From SB15 sp964639245 (GTDB lineage: Bacteria; Chloroflexota; Anaerolineae; Aggregatilineales; J027): DNA of 64,000 bases. A program made the translations under genes and the position numbers. Shown in pieces: positions 62,497-64,000 of the stretch. The notes under the pieces were generated by a model. That model was not told the origin of the DNA, did no database searches, and saw only the letters and a program-made list of their open reading frames with translations. The DNA lies in the NCBI GenBank assembly GCA_964639245.1, contig CAZXCU010000003.1, forward strand, positions 62,001 through 126,000, written 5' to 3'. Each line of letters opens with the position of its first letter. Position 1 is the stretch's first letter.

Positions 62497-63182
62497 TTCC
62501 CGCATTCAGGATTATCCAACGGACACATCCACGGGTCGCTGAGAATCCCTTCGGAAGCCCACCCGGTGGCATCCTTCGGCGCGTAGTAGACCTTCCAGAC
62601 CCAACGGTCAAACCCGCACACCGGCCCGCCGACCAGATTCAACAACGCATTGTCGTAAACCAGCATCATCGAACGGTCATCATAGGGGTCATAGCGGAGG
62701 CGAAGTGCGCCCACCCCGTTAAAATCGACCTGTACGGTATCCCCCACTTTAAATTGTGTCGGGGGCGCATCGGGGCAAGAAACATCAGGAGTCGGGCTGG
62801 GGGTGCGCTGGATGGGCAGGGCTTCTAAGAAATAATCGCCGTCGATTTTGCGCCCATTCACCGCCATAAAAAATTCGGACTCAAAGCTAATTTCAAAACT
62901 TTGTTCGCCAAGGTCATAGTGAAAATCTTCGCCATTGACGCGCAAGGTGAGGGTATTGGTCGCGGACGCGGAGTCAGTTAAGGGGACTGGCGGGGTAAAG
63001 CCTTCGCTGGTGAGAAAATCCACGCGGCTAAATTCATTCATCAGAATTGTAAGATTGCCGTAGGGGGTGGGGGAAGGCAACCGCACCGTGTCCACCGTCT
63101 CCGAATCGGAGGTGGGGTTATCTTGGCAGGCTGCTATGCAAAAAATCACCCCGATAAAAAAGACCCAGTGCCAGAATCGCAT
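62493..63182 (-). CDS. Lipoprotein with SH3-like C terminus
   Basis: 229 aa. The lipobox is in IGVIFCIAAC with Cys19. A proline/threonine spacer (RLPSPTPYGN) precedes a beta-rich domain. PPTQFKVGDTVQVDFNGVGA, LRLRYDPYD and CGFDRWVWKVYY look like a bacterial SH3-type or related wall-binding module. Function unknown. It is divergent from queG, 53 bases apart. Confidence 0.78.
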   Translation of the reverse strand: MRFWHWVFFIGVIFCIAACQDNPTSDSETVDTVRLPSPTPYGNLTILMNEFSRVDFLTSEGFTPPVPLTDSASATNTLTLRVNGEDFHYDLGEQSFEISFESEFFMAVNGRKIDGDYFLEALPIQRTPSPTPDVSCPDAPPTQFKVGDTVQVDFNGVGALRLRYDPYDDRSMMLVYDNALLNLVGGPVCGFDRWVWKVYYAPKDATGWASEGILSDPWMCPLDNPECGN

Positions 63183-63235
63183 AAAAAATCCTATTACGAA
63201 CTCCGATGATTGTACCCTACTGATATAATTTCCTC

Positions 63236-64000
63236 ATGGTGAAAAATCAGTTACAGGCACGCGCCCAAGCACTCGGATTCAATTTACTCGGCGTGACTCC
63301 GGCAGTTCCCTCGCCGCATGTAGAGGCTTATTTGCGCTGGATAGAAGCCGAAAGGCACGGCACGATGGGGTATCTTGCCCGTGAGGACAGAGTAGCACGG
63401 CGGCGCGATTTGAATGTGATTTTGCCGGATGTGCGCTCCATTATCATGGTGGGGTTGGATTATGCCGCGTTGAATATTCCTGAAAGTGTGCTGGCTGACC
63501 CCACCCGTGGACGAATTTCCCGTTATGCGTGGGGGGTGGATTATCATGCGGTGATGACCCCGCGTTTGATGCAGTTGGCGGATTGGCTGGCAGAAAAAAC
63601 CAATCCGGGGTCGTCGCACAAAGTCTATGTGGATACGGGCGCGATTCTGGAACGCAGCCACGCGCAGCAGGCGGGATTGGGCTTCATCGGCAAAAATACG
63701 ATGTTGATTCATCCACGCCGGGGATCCTATTTTTTTCTGGGTGAAATTTTGACCACGTTGGCCTTTGACGACTATGACGCGCCGCAGGTGGAAACGATGT
63801 GCGGGGGGTGTACACGCTGTTTAAAAGCCTGTCCCACCAATGCTTTTCCCAACCCCTATGTGCTGGATGCGCGGCGCTGTATCAGCTATTTGACGATTGA
63901 ACACAAGGGCGAGATTCCCCTTGAACTGCGCCCCAGCATGGGCAATTGGATTTATGGCTGTGATGTGTGTCAGGAGGTTTGCCCGTTTGTGCGGCGATTT
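63236..64000 (+). CDS. queG: Epoxyqueuosine reductase, truncated by window end
   Basis: 255 codons are in view and the frame is open at 64000. QueG makes queuosine from epoxyqueuosine in tRNA with cobalamin and two 4Fe-4S clusters. The N-terminal AQALGFNLLGVTPAVPSPHV, RRRDLNVILPDVRSIIMVGL, HAQQAGLGFIGKNTMLIHPR and both cluster motifs (CGGCTRCLKACP, CDVCQEVCP) are intact. The rest of the protein lies outside the window. Confidence 0.95.
   Translation, partial: MVKNQLQARAQALGFNLLGVTPAVPSPHVEAYLRWIEAERHGTMGYLAREDRVARRRDLNVILPDVRSIIMVGLDYAALNIPESVLADPTRGRISRYAWGVDYHAVMTPRLMQLADWLAEKTNPGSSHKVYVDTGAILERSHAQQAGLGFIGKNTMLIHPRRGSYFFLGEILTTLAFDDYDAPQVETMCGGCTRCLKACPTNAFPNPYVLDARRCISYLTIEHKGEIPLELRPSMGNWIYGCDVCQEVCPFVRRF

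Noticed and set aside
1..64000. Self-targeting spacers, tRNA or rRNA genes, integrase with attachment sites
   Set aside because: None was recognised by eye. A spacer-versus-genome search and a tRNA scan would be needed to rule them out.

Overview
The window is about 64 kb of bacterial chromosome with one 100-base assembly gap (3686-3785), so it is a draft contig or metagenome bin. The mix of genes suggests a Chloroflexota (Anaerolineae-like) bacterium, probably aerobic and heterotrophic. It has Ser/Thr kinases fused to STAND and WD40 modules, stand-alone SH3 and lipoprotein exports, a Flp pilin, VKOR-family thiol oxidases, homospermidine synthase, a glyoxylate shunt and a multihaem cytochrome. 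This placement is inference from gene content. No rRNA or tRNA gene was recognised.

Layout. 1-4337: a large CRISPR array (60 repeats of 37 bp that start in the window, plus a 4-base tail at its left edge), read left to right and cut by the gap. 4512-13549: a leftward type I cas operon that faces the array (small coiled-coil ORF, cas3, cas8, cas7, cas5, cas6, cas1, cas2, cas4). Upstream lies a WYL-domain regulator in the same orientation. 15.0-17.2 kb: a compact GC-rich island with a long imperfect inverted repeat, a small membrane protein, a protein with a SLOG-like fold and a possible degenerate RNase H-like region, and two small overlapping ORFs. 17.3-22.0 kb: a giant kinase-LuxR-STAND-WD40 protein. 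22.2-22.9 kb: two gene remnants, an internally deleted quinone oxidoreductase and the tail of a restriction-type helicase/methylase. 22.9-31.0 kb: aldo/keto reductase, an ArsR/hydrolase/ArsM arsenic cluster, an SH3 protein, a GNAT, an orphan HicB and a NarL-type two-component pair. 31.2-41.0 kb: a decahaem cytochrome with an internal 5+5 duplication, a methyltransferase, isocitrate lyase and malate synthase, and a flavin amine oxidase. 41-53 kb: a YfhO-like membrane protein with two small membrane partners, acetyltransferases, a glycerophosphodiesterase, a PAS histidine kinase, the Flp pilin, homospermidine synthase and small exported proteins. 53-64 kb: a sugar dehydrogenase, a Ser/Thr kinase, a TIR-NACHT-HEAT immune-type protein, VKOR-ZIP-VKOR, a type II restriction-modification pair, a lipoprotein and the start of queG.

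How the genes fit together. Three defence modules share the window but are not contiguous: CRISPR-Cas, TIR-NACHT-HEAT and the restriction-modification pair. The SLOG island next to the cas regulator is the best candidate for something undescribed. The CRISPR effector set is also unusual, because it combines a DevR-type Cas7 Cascade with a Cas3 whose HD nuclease is at the C terminus. Isocitrate lyase and malate synthase together form the glyoxylate bypass. Three palindrome-rich MITE-like elements (26.9, 34.6 and 49.2 kb) share a core but have two different kinds of terminal inverted repeat.
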